Origin: Lichenicola sp964247725
GTDB taxonomy: Bacteria; Pseudomonadota; Alphaproteobacteria; Acetobacterales; Acetobacteraceae
NCBI GenBank assembly: GCA_964247725.1
Contig: CAXTVM010000002.1
Span: forward strand, 62,001-126,000
Direction of reading: 5' to 3'
Length of the DNA: 64,000 bases
How positions within the stretch are numbered: the stretch's first letter is position 1; every line of letters starts with the position of its first letter. The position numbers and the translations under genes are program-made. Positions 51,520-62,869 of the stretch are shown here, piece after piece. The notes beneath the pieces were generated by a model, which saw only the letters and a program-made list of their open reading frames with translations, had not been told where the DNA came from and made no database searches.

Positions 51520-52977
51520 CTAAATCGCCAGCACGCGATCGTAGAGCTCGAGATGCTGGTCCAGCACCTCCTGCGCGGTCGGCGGCGGCCGTACCCCGGC
51601 GGTGAGCGATGCCAGCTTGTCCGGGTTGGTCGCGAGGTCGGCCAGCACCTCGGCCAGGCTTGCCGGGCGGCTCACCTCGAAGTGCAACCCGTTGACGCCG
51701 TGCGTGATCTTCTCCGCCATGCCGCCGATGTTGGAGCAGATCACCGGCTTGCCGTTGGTGAACGCCTCCTGGATCACGACCGGCGAGTTTTCCCACCAGG
51801 TCGACGGGATGATCATGGCGTCGATCCGCTGCATCAGCGCGTTGACCTGCGAGTTGTCGTAGGCGCCGTGGAACACGACGTTTTCGCCCGCCTCGGCGAG
51901 CGCCTCCTCCACCACCTTCTGGAACTCCAGCGGCTGGCTCGAATAGTCGCCGTAGATCTCGATGACCGCGTTCTTGATGCCAAGGTCGGTGAGGCGGCTG
52001 GCCGCGTCCATGAGCACGGTGATGCCCTTGAGCGGCGACATCTGGCCAAAGAAGCCGAAGCGCAGCGCCGGCAGCGCGGCGTGGCCGGCCTGCGCGTCCG
52101 CCTCCGCCTCCTCGTCACGGCCGGCGGCGCGGCCGGCGCCCGTCCGCGGCCCGGCCGGCCGCGACGGCCTGGCCTTGAACGCCAGCGGCGTCACCTCGAC
52201 CGGCGGCGGCAGCACCGCCGGCGGCACCCAGGCGTCGGCGGTGCTGCCGTCCCGCTCCGGCGGCATGTTCTCCAGCACCGCGAGCTTGGCGGCCGGCAGG
52301 CCCCAGTTGCGGAACCGCTCGGCCAGGAAATGGCTCGGCGAGATGAACAGGTCGACGTCGTCGAAGAACATCTGCAGGTAGCGCTTGCGCAGGAAGAAGT
52401 CCCGCTCGCCGTGCTGCGGGAAGCAGGCGGCGCAGGCGGAGTAGCTGTCCCGCTCGCAGAGCCGGAACGTCTTGGTCTTCATCATCTGGCCGTGATGGTT
52501 GCAGATCGCCAGATACTCGTGGAGGCTGAGCACGATCCGCGTCTGCGGCCAGCCGCGCCGGATCGCCGCGAACATCTCGACGCCGAAACGCACGAAGTGG
52601 TGCGAGTGCACGATGTCCGGCTTCAGCTCCGCCACCAGCTCCTCGATCACCTTGGGGAACTGCGGATCGGGGTTGGCGAACTTGAAGTAGTCGAACGCCG
52701 CGTTCGGATGGTAGACGTAGTCGTCCGGCCCGTACGGCTGCGTCAGCGTGGCGCCGAGCCGGATCTCGCTCTTCGGGCTCGAGCAGCCGAGCAGCCAGGC
52801 GGTGCCGCCGCGTGCCCGCAGCTCGCGGAACAGGGTGAAGGCCGAGATCTCGGCTCCGCCGCGGGTGAGCTTGGGATGGCTGTGCGTCATCACCAGCACG
52901 CTGGGCAGCGCCCGGCGCGCTGCGCCGGCCGGCTCCCGGTATGGCGCGTAGGGGGCCAGCGGGTCGGGGGCGTCCAT
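51520..52977 (-). CDS. GT4-type glycosyltransferase (pair 1)
   Basis: This 485-residue GT-B enzyme opens with SVLVMTHSHPKLTRGGAEIS. Its C-terminal half has FGFFGQMSPLKGITVLMDA, NVVFHGAYDNSQVNALMQR and STWWENSPVVIQEAFTNGKPV, where the Glu residues fit the donor-binding EX7E motif. A linker of about 45 residues (KARPSRPAGPRTGAG) separates the halves. ATG at 52977 overlaps the stop of the upstream GT2 gene by one base, so the pair is coupled. It is paralogous to the gene at 54934-56193. Confidence 0.92.
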   Translation of the reverse strand: MDAPDPLAPYAPYREPAGAARRALPSVLVMTHSHPKLTRGGAEISAFTLFRELRARGGTAWLLGCSSPKSEIRLGATLTQPYGPDDYVYHPNAAFDYFKFANPDPQFPKVIEELVAELKPDIVHSHHFVRFGVEMFAAIRRGWPQTRIVLSLHEYLAICNHHGQMMKTKTFRLCERDSYSACAACFPQHGERDFFLRKRYLQMFFDDVDLFISPSHFLAERFRNWGLPAAKLAVLENMPPERDGSTADAWVPPAVLPPPVEVTPLAFKARPSRPAGPRTGAGRAAGRDEEAEADAQAGHAALPALRFGFFGQMSPLKGITVLMDAASRLTDLGIKNAVIEIYGDYSSQPLEFQKVVEEALAEAGENVVFHGAYDNSQVNALMQRIDAMIIPSTWWENSPVVIQEAFTNGKPVICSNIGGMAEKITHGVNGLHFEVSRPASLAEVLADLATNPDKLASLTAGVRPPPTAQEVLDQHLELYDRVLAI

Positions 52978-54788
52978 CAGTCCGCCGCTCCCGCCATGGC
53001 GACCGGCTCCGCCCCGGTCTCCATCTCCTGCCGCGACATCCGCGCCAGCGTCGCGGGTGGCCAGCGCTTCTGGAACCGCCATGCGTTGTAGAGCGTGAGG
53101 TTGAGCCGCCAGGACGATTGCTGGCCGCCCTGCGACTGCCGCTCCAGGTGGTAGAGCCGCGCCCCGCGATCGACCACGCAGATCCGGCCGCGCTCGCGCG
53201 CCTTCAGGCACAGGTCGACATCCTCGAAGTCGCCGATCACGTAGCCCTCGTCGAAGCCGCCCACTTCGCGGGCCAGCGCCATCGGCATCATCAGGCACGC
53301 CCCGGTCACCGCCGGCACCTCCTGCACGCCGGCATCGGCGCTCGGATAGCGGCCCTTGCGCGGATGCAGGCTGAAGTTCCAGCCGGCGAACTCGGGCAGC
53401 GGCTCGAACGCCACGCCCTCGTGCTGGACCGTCTCGTCCTCGAACACCAGCATCGCCCCCACCACGCCCACCTCCGGACGCGCATCGGCGACCGCCACCA
53501 TGCTGTCCAGCCAGCCGGGCGTCTTCGGGAACACGTCCGAGTTCAGGAAGCACACGTAGTCGCCGCGCGCCAGCTTCAGCCCCACGTTGTTGGCCGGCGC
53601 GTAGCCCACGTTGGCGGCCAGCGTCACCAGCCGGAACGGCAGCCGGAACCGGGCGATGCAGGAGGTCGCCAGCGCCTCGGTGGCGCGCAGGATGGTGGGG
53701 TCGTCGAGCACGTAGATGATCTCGTGGTCGCGGCCGAGCGTGCGCGAGAAGAAGGCGAGCTGCAGCTCCATGAAGTCGATCCGGCCGTAGAGCGGCACGA
53801 TGACCGAGCAGCGCGGCGACCGCGGGCTGTCGCCGAACGTCATCTCCTTGTGGCCGACCGGCTCGGTCAGGCGGAAATCGTTCATCGCCGCCACCGCGGG
53901 TCCCAGCACGTGATCGTAGGCCTTCGCCAGCTCGTCGTAGCGCAGCTCGAGGTTGCTCAGCGTCTCCTTGATGGTGTCGACGCCGGCGCTGCGGACCTGC
54001 GCCACCCGCTTGAAGGCGACGTCGCCTAGCTTGCTCTGCACCTCGAAGTAGACCGTTTCGCCCGGCGAATAGACGTCGCCGACGAAGGCCAGGAAGCCGC
54101 ACTCGTCGACTAGGCCGCCGAACTGCTTGGAGAATCCCTGCCGCACGTCGGCGCGGGGGATGGGGATCCAGTGATCGGTGTCGAGCAGCCGGCTCTCTGC
54201 GCCGCACCGCACCCGGATGCTGGCGACGGTCTTGAACGGGTCGATGAACCAGCCGCGCAGCAGCAGCCCAGTCGGCGGGCACAGGCAGGCGGCGTCGAGC
54301 TCCAGGAACACCGGCGGCTGCAGCGTGTCGAGCGTGTCGTGACCGGCGAAGGTCGGCCGGTTGAGCAGCCGGAGCAGGTGCGCGCGCCGGCCCGAGCGCA
54401 TGGCCCCGGTGATCAAGCCCTTGGTGCGGGCGATGGCCTCGAACTCGGTCGGCCGATCGAGCGGCTCCGAGGGGGTCAGGCGGTAGCGGTGCCCGTCCCG
54501 GACCAGGATCGCGTCCTGGAACGCGTCCGCGCGCTGCGTGGCACCCGGCACGAACAGCAGCACGCCGACGCCGATCTTGCGCACGTCGGCGCGCGGGAAC
54601 ACGCAGACGACCGCCTCGCCCTCGGTCCGGGCCTCGCCGAACTCGAGGATGCAGAGCGGCGGCTGGTCCTGGTCGTCCCAGGACAGGTCGATCCAGCCGC
54701 CGGCGAGCCAGCCGTCCAGGCTCGCCGAATAGGTCAGGAAATCGATGCAGCCATGGGTGGATTCCGTCTCCGGCGACAGGGTCGACAT
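52977..54788 (-). CDS. GT2 glycosyltransferase with two N-terminal accessory segments (pair 1)
   Basis: A 603-residue protein. Two beta-rich accessory segments precede the catalytic domain: one at about 1-75 (IDFLTYSASLDGWLAGGW) and one at about 140-235 (LELDAACLCPPTGLLLRGW). The GT2 GT-A domain (about 320-580) carries CSVIVPLYGRIDF, the metal-binding CFLNSDVF and GYVIGDFEDVDLCLKARERG. It lacks membrane helices. ATG at 54788 with GAGG 6 nt upstream. It is paralogous to the gene at 56190-57935. Confidence 0.92.
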   Translation of the reverse strand: MSTLSPETESTHGCIDFLTYSASLDGWLAGGWIDLSWDDQDQPPLCILEFGEARTEGEAVVCVFPRADVRKIGVGVLLFVPGATQRADAFQDAILVRDGHRYRLTPSEPLDRPTEFEAIARTKGLITGAMRSGRRAHLLRLLNRPTFAGHDTLDTLQPPVFLELDAACLCPPTGLLLRGWFIDPFKTVASIRVRCGAESRLLDTDHWIPIPRADVRQGFSKQFGGLVDECGFLAFVGDVYSPGETVYFEVQSKLGDVAFKRVAQVRSAGVDTIKETLSNLELRYDELAKAYDHVLGPAVAAMNDFRLTEPVGHKEMTFGDSPRSPRCSVIVPLYGRIDFMELQLAFFSRTLGRDHEIIYVLDDPTILRATEALATSCIARFRLPFRLVTLAANVGYAPANNVGLKLARGDYVCFLNSDVFPKTPGWLDSMVAVADARPEVGVVGAMLVFEDETVQHEGVAFEPLPEFAGWNFSLHPRKGRYPSADAGVQEVPAVTGACLMMPMALAREVGGFDEGYVIGDFEDVDLCLKARERGRICVVDRGARLYHLERQSQGGQQSSWRLNLTLYNAWRFQKRWPPATLARMSRQEMETGAEPVAMAGAAD

Positions 54789-54872
54789 CGCTCGCCTCAC
54801 TCCGGCCGCTGCGCCGGCATCCTACCAAGCCGGTCTCCGCGATGGAACCGCAAACCCGCCCCCGCCTGGCCC

Positions 54873-54920
54873 GGCCAGAGGATGATCCGATCGCATAGGC
54901 TCACGGATCATCTTCTGGCC
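54873..54920. repeat. Short inverted repeat, second family, copy R2
   Basis: GGCCAGAGGATGATCCG (54873-54889) and CGGATCATCTTCTGGCC (54904-54920) pair with one mismatch around a 14-nt loop. Reading the minus strand, the core ATGATCC...CCTATGCGATCGGATCA matches R1 closely. It lies between the two tandem glycosyltransferase pairs, 13 bp past the stop of the upstream pair. Confidence 0.75.
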
Positions 54921-54933
54921 TGTCGTTCTTGCT

Positions 54934-56193
54934 CTAGCTGCCCTGGCTATGGCTCAGGCTGCGATATAGCTGCAGGTGCGCGTCGAACGCATCCTCCTGG
55001 ACCCGCCCGGCGACCCCCCGCAGCAGCGCCTGCCGAAGCTCCGGGTCGGCCGCGAGGGTTTTCAGGGTGCCGGCCAGCGCGTGGGGGTCGCCGACCGGGA
55101 AGTGCAGTCCGGTCTCGCCGTGGACGACCTTCTCGGCCATGCCGCCGATCCCCGAGCAGATCACCGGCCGGCCGTTGCGGAAGGCTTCCTGAATCACGAC
55201 CGGCGAGTTCTCCCACCAGATCGACGGCACCAGCACCACGTCCACCCCGGCCATCAGCGCGTCGACCTCGCCGTTGTCGTAAGCGCCCCGGAACGCGATG
55301 TTGCCGCCGAAGCCCTCGACCTGGCCGCGGAACCGCGACCGGAATGCGGCCGGCTGGTTGGCGTCGTCGCCGTGGACCTGGAACAGGACGTCGCTACGGC
55401 CCTCTTGGTCCAGGATCGCCGCCGCCCGGATCGCCACCTCGATGCCCTTCAGCACCGAGACCTGGCCGAACACCCCGACCCGGAGGGTCCCCGGATCGCC
55501 GGGCGGCGGCGCGAAGCCGGGCGCGGTATCCGGCCCGGAGCCCGCCCGCGCCACGTTCTCGATGACGCTGACCGCGTGCTCCGGCAGTCCCCACTCGACG
55601 TAGCGCCGCGCCAGGAACCGGCTCGGCGACACGTACCGGTCGACGTGGCGCAGGAAGTGCCGGACATAGACGCCGCGCAGGAAGAAGTCCGCGGGCTGGA
55701 TCTCCGGAAAGCAGCGGCCGCACTCGATCGGGCCGGAGCGGCGGCAGAGGGCGCCGTCCGGCCTGGTCACCATCTGCCCCTGCTGGTGACAGATCGCCAG
55801 CAGCTCGTGCAGCGTCAGCACGATCCTGGCCTCCGGAAGCTGCTCGCGCACGAAGCCGAGCGCCTCGACGCCGCAGTTCACGTAGTGGTGGAAGTGGACG
55901 ACGTCCGGCCGCAGCGTCCGCAGCAGCCGCCGGAAGTCGCGCGCGAAGCCGGTGTCGCGGTTGGCGAACTTGAAGTCCTCGAACTCGCCGACGGTGTAGA
56001 GGTAGTCGCGGTCGGCGAATGGCTGCGTGATCGACTGGCCGGCGCGTTGGAACGCGGTGCTGCGCGTGCAGCCGAGATACCACGCCTCGATCCCGTCGGT
56101 CGCGTCCAGCCGCTCGAACAGCGCGTACGACGCCACCTCCGAGCCGCCGTGCTGCACCCCCGGGTGGCTGTGAGAGATGATCAGGACCCTCAT
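54934..56193 (-). CDS. GT4-type glycosyltransferase (pair 2)
   Basis: This 419-residue GT-B enzyme has MRVLIISHSHPGVQHGGSEV at the start, FGQVSVLKGIEVAIRAAAIL, NIAFRGAYDNGEVDALMAG and SIWWENSPVVIQEAFRNGRPV with the EX7E-type donor site. It shares these blocks with the gene at 51520-52977 but lacks that protein's linker. ATG at 56193 overlaps the stop of the upstream GT2 gene (ATGA). Probably acts together with that enzyme on the same glycan. Confidence 0.92.
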   Translation of the reverse strand: MRVLIISHSHPGVQHGGSEVASYALFERLDATDGIEAWYLGCTRSTAFQRAGQSITQPFADRDYLYTVGEFEDFKFANRDTGFARDFRRLLRTLRPDVVHFHHYVNCGVEALGFVREQLPEARIVLTLHELLAICHQQGQMVTRPDGALCRRSGPIECGRCFPEIQPADFFLRGVYVRHFLRHVDRYVSPSRFLARRYVEWGLPEHAVSVIENVARAGSGPDTAPGFAPPPGDPGTLRVGVFGQVSVLKGIEVAIRAAAILDQEGRSDVLFQVHGDDANQPAAFRSRFRGQVEGFGGNIAFRGAYDNGEVDALMAGVDVVLVPSIWWENSPVVIQEAFRNGRPVICSGIGGMAEKVVHGETGLHFPVGDPHALAGTLKTLAADPELRQALLRGVAGRVQEDAFDAHLQLYRSLSHSQGS

Positions 56194-57935
56194 GGCGCCT
56201 GCCGATCGTCGCGGTCGCGCCGGATCTCGCGGTCGAGCTGCGCGCCCCACGACGCCTGGTGCAGCCAGGCGTTGAAGAGGGTGACGTTCAGCCGCCACGC
56301 CTCGGCGCCGGAGGCTTGCGACTTGCGCTCCAGGTGGAACAGCGAGACGCCGTGATCGACCGCCACGGCGACGCCCAGGCGGCGCGCGCGCAGGCAGAGG
56401 TCGGAGTCCTCGAAATCGCCGATGACGTAGCGCTCGTCGAAGCCGTCCAGATCGAGCGCCAGCCGCCGCGACAGCACCATGCAGGCGCCGGTGATCGCCG
56501 GATGCACCACCACCTCGCGGCCGGGCGATGGCCGGCTGCCCTTGGCCGGATGGACCGGGAACAGCCAGTGGCCGAACTCGGGCATCCGCTCGTAGCCTAT
56601 GCCCTGGTGCTGGACGGTCCCATCCTCGAACAGCAGCAGCGGCCCGACGATGCCGAGATCCGGCCGGCGGCCCAGCGTGGCGATCAGGCGGTCGAGCCAG
56701 TCCGGCTGCAGGCCGAACACGTCGGAGTTGAGGAAGCAGACATGCCGGCCGCGGGCAGCCGCGAGGCCGGCGTTGCAGGCCGGGGCGAAGCCCGCGTTCT
56801 GGTCGAGCAGCAGCAGCCGCAGGGGCAGGGCGAAGCGACGGTACAGGGAGTCGGCCAGCCGCGAGACCGACGCGGCGTCCGCCGGATCGTCGACGACGTA
56901 GATCAGCTCGTGCCGCGCGCCGAAGCCCTCCTGCGCCAGCAGCGCCACCTGCACCTCGGCATAGTCGATGCGGCCGTACAGCGGCACGATCACCGAGCAG
57001 TCCGGCGCGCCCGGGGGCGTGCCGAACACCAGCTCATGCTGGGAGCGCGGCCTGGCCAGCCGTTCCCGGTTCAGCGACGACAGCGCCGGCCCCAGGATCC
57101 CAAAGGTCCGACGCACCTCGTCGTAGCGCGGCGACAGGTTGGACAGGGTGCTGCGGATCGCCTCCAGGCCGCTCAGGGGCGACGGACGCAGCCGCAGGAA
57201 GCCGACCTCGCCGCTGGCGACCTCGACCTCGACGTAGGGGACCTCGCCCGGCTCCAGGCAGTCGTCGAGCGCCACGATGAAGCCGCACGAGACCGCGCGG
57301 CTGCGCAGCGCCGCCCCGTATTTGGCGATCACGTCCGGCCGGTCCGTCCGCACCGCGGCATCCAGGAGCACCGGCACCGAGCGTTGTCCGCAGCGCAGCC
57401 GGATGTGCCGGACCCCGGGGGGCGCCTCCACCAGCCAGCCGTTCAGCAGCAGGCCGGACCCGCCGCAGCCGATCGCCTCGTCGATCTGCAGGGCGAGCTG
57501 GCCCTCGAACTGGTCCAGCGTATCGTGGCCGGCAAAGGCCGGCCGCTGCAGGACGGTCCGGATGCGCTCGCCGTTCGGGTCGCCCGGCACCACGTGCTGC
57601 GCGGCCAGCGTCTCGAGCAACGCGCCGTCGCGGAGGCATGTCAGCTCCGCGGTGGTCTGCATCGCGACGAAGCTGCCGAAGGTCGCCGACACCAGACGGC
57701 CCAGCGGCTCGCACGAGCCCGGGACGTGCAGCAGCACCCCGAAACCGAGATCCCCCAGGTCGCCGCGCAGCGCCTGGGCGGCCAGCCCCGTCCCGACGAT
57801 CCGGCCGTGCTCGAACACCAGCGTGACGGCGTGCTCGCCAGCGATCGGCCGCCCGTCCAGCGGCGGTGCCCAGCCGCAGAGCAGCCAGCTTCCGGTCGCC
57901 ACCGCATAGCCATAGATATCGACGCAGCCGCTCAC
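56190..57935 (-). CDS. GT2 glycosyltransferase with two N-terminal accessory segments (pair 2)
   Basis: A 581-residue protein. Accessory segment 1 at about 1-75 (VDIYGYAVATGSWLLCGW) and segment 2 at about 140-230 (LQIDEAIGCGGSGLLLNGW), then GT2 (about 310-555) with CSVIVPLYGRIDYAEVQ, CFLNSDVFGLQPDW and RYVIGDFEDSDLCLRARRLG. Start GTG at 57935, without a strong ribosome-binding site; a downstream start is possible. It heads the pair with the next gene. The donor and acceptor are unknown. Confidence 0.92.
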   Translation of the reverse strand: MSGCVDIYGYAVATGSWLLCGWAPPLDGRPIAGEHAVTLVFEHGRIVGTGLAAQALRGDLGDLGFGVLLHVPGSCEPLGRLVSATFGSFVAMQTTAELTCLRDGALLETLAAQHVVPGDPNGERIRTVLQRPAFAGHDTLDQFEGQLALQIDEAIGCGGSGLLLNGWLVEAPPGVRHIRLRCGQRSVPVLLDAAVRTDRPDVIAKYGAALRSRAVSCGFIVALDDCLEPGEVPYVEVEVASGEVGFLRLRPSPLSGLEAIRSTLSNLSPRYDEVRRTFGILGPALSSLNRERLARPRSQHELVFGTPPGAPDCSVIVPLYGRIDYAEVQVALLAQEGFGARHELIYVVDDPADAASVSRLADSLYRRFALPLRLLLLDQNAGFAPACNAGLAAARGRHVCFLNSDVFGLQPDWLDRLIATLGRRPDLGIVGPLLLFEDGTVQHQGIGYERMPEFGHWLFPVHPAKGSRPSPGREVVVHPAITGACMVLSRRLALDLDGFDERYVIGDFEDSDLCLRARRLGVAVAVDHGVSLFHLERKSQASGAEAWRLNVTLFNAWLHQASWGAQLDREIRRDRDDRQAP

Positions 57936-57985
57936 GTCCGCTCGTCCGACATCGGAGCCATGCTTTCGCGGCCCTCAGCGGGAAG

Positions 57986-58160
57986 AAGGCCGGGGGCTTC
58001 GCCCCTGGACCCCACTGGGGCCGCGGGCCCCAGGCCCCGATTCGTCGAGGTTATACCTTCACGCACGGGATACCTTCTTACGAATCGGGGTTTGGGGCCG
58101 TCGTGCGCCAGCACGCTTCGCGTGACGGCCCCAACGGGTCCAGGGCAGCGCCCTGGCCTT
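57986..58160. repeat. Intergenic inverted-repeat element, copy E (with an inner insertion)
   Basis: This 175-bp element from AAGGCC to GGCCTT has the same subtype and orientation as copies C and F. The right internal hairpin (GGGGCC...GGCCCC) carries an extra 25 or so bases that themselves contain the short inverted repeat GTGCG...CGCGTGACGG. It lies between the GT2 gene (pair 2) and galE. Confidence 0.8.
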
Positions 58161-58183
58161 CTTCCCCCCTCCGCACCACAGGG

Positions 58184-59173
58184 TCAGGCGGCGCTGCCAT
58201 ATCCGTTAGGGTTGCGCCGACGCCAGGCCAGCGCGCTGGCGACGATCTCGTCCAGCTGGGTGAAGCGGGGGCTCCAGCCGGTCTCCGCGCGGATCAGAGC
58301 CGAGCTCGCCACCAGCACCGCCGGGTCGCCCGGCCGCCGTCCGACCATCCGCATCGGCACCGGGCGCCCGCTGACCCGCTCGACGCTGCGGATCACCTCC
58401 CGGACCGAGTGCCCGGTGCCGCTGCCGAGGTTGTAGGTCACGCTGCCGTCGCCAAGCTTGGCCAGCGCCGCCAGGTGCGCCTGCGCCAGGTCCGACACGT
58501 GGACGTAGTCCCGGATGCAGGTCCCGTCCGGGGTCGGATAGTCGTCGCCGAACACCACGATCTCCGGCCGCAGCCCGAGGGTGGCGTCGATCACCAGCGG
58601 GATGAGATGGGTCTCCGGGCGATGGTCCTCGCCGGAGCGCCCGTCCGCATCGGCGCCGGCCGCGTTGAAGTAGCGCAGGCAGGCGTAGCGCAGCCCGTGG
58701 ATGCGGTCGGCCCAGTACAGGGTCCGCTCGATCATCAGCTTGCTCTCGCCGTACGGCGAGCCCGGATCGATCCGGGTGGTCTCGGTGATCGGCATGGTCT
58801 CGGGGTTGCCGAACAGGGCGGCGGTCGAGGACAGGATGAAGCGGCCGACCCCGTGCCGCACGCAGGCCTCGACCAGCCGGATGCCGAGGCCGGCGTTCTC
58901 GGTCAGGTAGTGGAACGGGCGCTGCATGCTCTCGCCGACCAGCGACAGCGCCGCGAAGTGCATCACGCCATCCCAGGGTCCCTGGCCCAGCGTCGCGTCC
59001 AGCATCGTTTCGTCGGCGAGCTCGGCCTCGACAAGCCTGACCGAGCCGGGCAGCGCCTCCCGGTGACCCTGGCGCAAGTTGTCGTAGACCACGACCTCGT
59101 CGCCGCGATCGTGGAGCGCCCAGACGACGTGGCTGCCGACATAACCGGCTCCACCGGTGACGAGAACTCTCAC
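58184..59173 (-). CDS. galE: UDP-glucose 4-epimerase
   Basis: This 329-residue short-chain dehydrogenase-type enzyme interconverts UDP-glucose and UDP-galactose. NAD-binding VLVTGGAGYVGSHVV is at the N terminus, MHFAALSLVGES follows, catalytic Ser in LSSTAALFG and Tyr/Lys in SPYGESKLMIE. The substrate part has CLRYFNAAGAD and RDYVHVSDLA. GTG at 59173 has AAGGA about 10 nt upstream. It is at the 5' edge of the leftward polysaccharide block and supplies UDP-galactose. Confidence 0.96.
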   Translation of the reverse strand: MRVLVTGGAGYVGSHVVWALHDRGDEVVVYDNLRQGHREALPGSVRLVEAELADETMLDATLGQGPWDGVMHFAALSLVGESMQRPFHYLTENAGLGIRLVEACVRHGVGRFILSSTAALFGNPETMPITETTRIDPGSPYGESKLMIERTLYWADRIHGLRYACLRYFNAAGADADGRSGEDHRPETHLIPLVIDATLGLRPEIVVFGDDYPTPDGTCIRDYVHVSDLAQAHLAALAKLGDGSVTYNLGSGTGHSVREVIRSVERVSGRPVPMRMVGRRPGDPAVLVASSALIRAETGWSPRFTQLDEIVASALAWRRRNPNGYGSAA

Positions 59174-59414
59174 GGCTGCATCATCCTTGCCTGTGCCGGA
59201 CGGCGTGACCCTCTGCCGCACCGCAATATGGACGACGCGTGGCGGCAGGTCGAGCGCCGGCTGCGGTCCGGACCGTCGGGGTGCCCAGTTTCACCGAGCC
59301 CTGCCGCGACCCGCGGCCCGATAGGACCATGAAAGGCTTAAGCGGCCGTGAACGACATTCGTCGTAACGGATCTGCAATATGAAAACCGTCGGGCCGAGG
59401 CCGCGAACGCCGGC

Positions 59415-61310
<1,896 letters not shown>

Positions 61311-61325
61311 CCGTCGGGCCCCTAG

Positions 61326-61367
61326 AGCATCATCCGGCCGAACGGGCTCGTTCGGCCGGATGATGCT
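61326..61367. repeat. Short inverted repeat, second family, copy R3
   Basis: AGCATCATCCGGCCGAAC (61326-61343) and its exact reverse complement (61350-61367) flank a 6-nt loop: an 18-bp perfect palindrome, preceded by CTAG and followed by GCTTGCAAAAACAA, a tract also seen beside R1 (near 39535). It lies between gshA and the CpdB-like gene. Confidence 0.8.
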
Positions 61368-61384
61368 TGCAAAAACAACATGCC

Positions 61385-62755
61385 CTAGATCGCCGCCTCG
61401 GCGAAGATCCGGGTGACGTCGCCGTTCCAGGTGCCGTGGTAGCGCGACAGCCAGTGCTCGGCCTGGTTCGGCGCGCCGCGCACGATCGGCCGCAGCGGCT
61501 CCAGGTGGCGCGCCTCGCCCAGGCCCCGCGCCGCGAGCCCGTCCCCGGCGATGGCGAGCATGCGGGCGGCCAGCGCCCGCACGGTGCCGTCCGCCCACGG
61601 CGCGTCGAGCCCGCGGGCGGGCACCGCGGCGCGCAGCGCCATGTAGTCGCTCCACGGCCGCTCGCGCACCATCGCGCCGGCGGCCGCCAGCGCCGCGTCG
61701 TCGTAGAGCAGCCCGACCCACAGCGCCGACTGCGCCACCATCATCGCGATCCCTCCGGCATCGGCGCCGCGCATCTCCAGGAAGCGCTTGATCCGCACGT
61801 CGGTGAAGATCGTGGTCAGGTGGTCGTCGAAGTCGCCCAGCGTCGGCCGGATGCCCTGCAGCGCCGGCTGCCGCCCGGCCATCCAGTCGCGGAACGAGCC
61901 GCCGGCGACGTCGATCAGGCGGCCGTCGCGGCTGACGAAGTACATCGGCACGTCGAGCGCCCACTCGACGTAGCGGCCGTACCCGAAGCCGTCCTCGAAG
62001 AACAGCGCCGGCATGCCGCTGCGCCGGTTGTCGGTGTCGGTCCAGACGTCGGCGCGGGTCGAGAGCAGCCCGTCCGGCGCGCCGTCGCGGAACGGCGAGT
62101 TGGCGAACAGCGCTGTGGCCACCGGCTGCAGCGCCAGCGACACCCGCAGCTTGGCCACCATGTCGGCCTCCGAGCCGTAGTCGAGGTTCACCTGCACGGT
62201 GCAGGTGCGCAGCATCATGTCGAGCCCGCGGGTGCCGACCAGCGGCATGTAGCGGCGCATGATGGCGTAGCGGCTCTTGGGCATGAACGGCATGTCCTCG
62301 CGCCGTCCGGTCGGGTGGTGCCCGAGCGGCGCGAAGCCGAGCCCGAGCCCGTCCGCGATCGGCCGCAGCGCCGCCGCATGGGCGCGGAGCTCGGCCTCGG
62401 TCTGGTGCAGGTCGGCCAGCGGCGCCCCGGACAGCTCGAACTGGCCGGCCGGCTCCAGCGACAGCGAGCCGCCCTCGTTCGGCCCCAGCCCCTTCAGCCC
62501 GATCAGCGCGCCGTTGTCGCGGATCGGCTCCCAGTCGGGCCCGGCGAAGCCGGCCAGCAGGTCGGCGATGCCGCGCGGCTCGTAGGGCGGCGGCGACCAG
62601 GCCGGCTCCGGCTGCCCGGGCAGCCGGAACCCGAACTTCTCGTGCTCGGTGCCGATCCGCCAGGCCGCGCGCGGCTTGGCCCCGGCGGCGAGATGGGCGC
62701 CGAGCTGCTCCACCGAGGCGATGGGCGTGTCGTCCTGATCACCGGGGTTGGACAT
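61385..62755 (-). CDS. gshA: Glutamate-cysteine ligase (GCS2/plant type)
   Basis: This 456-residue enzyme makes gamma-glutamylcysteine, the first step of glutathione synthesis. The family core includes RIGTEHEKFGFRL (ATP/glutamate binding), NEGGSLSLEPAGQFELSGAP, TCTVQVNLDYGSEADM, NSPFRDGAPDGLLSTRADVW and FTDVRIKRFLEMRGAD. ATG at 62755. It is the source for GSH used by GST-like proteins such as the one at 39.6 kb; gshB is not in the window. The stop lies just past repeat R3. Confidence 0.95.
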   Translation of the reverse strand: MSNPGDQDDTPIASVEQLGAHLAAGAKPRAAWRIGTEHEKFGFRLPGQPEPAWSPPPYEPRGIADLLAGFAGPDWEPIRDNGALIGLKGLGPNEGGSLSLEPAGQFELSGAPLADLHQTEAELRAHAAALRPIADGLGLGFAPLGHHPTGRREDMPFMPKSRYAIMRRYMPLVGTRGLDMMLRTCTVQVNLDYGSEADMVAKLRVSLALQPVATALFANSPFRDGAPDGLLSTRADVWTDTDNRRSGMPALFFEDGFGYGRYVEWALDVPMYFVSRDGRLIDVAGGSFRDWMAGRQPALQGIRPTLGDFDDHLTTIFTDVRIKRFLEMRGADAGGIAMMVAQSALWVGLLYDDAALAAAGAMVRERPWSDYMALRAAVPARGLDAPWADGTVRALAARMLAIAGDGLAARGLGEARHLEPLRPIVRGAPNQAEHWLSRYHGTWNGDVTRIFAEAAI

Positions 62756-62869
62756 CGGCGCCGAGCATCCCTTGGGGGCGGCGCCGCGCGCGCGGACCGA
62801 CCGGTTGTGGGGGATGTCTATGGCGCGGCCGCGGAACCGGCAACCTCGGCACTGGGGGGTGTGGGGAGG

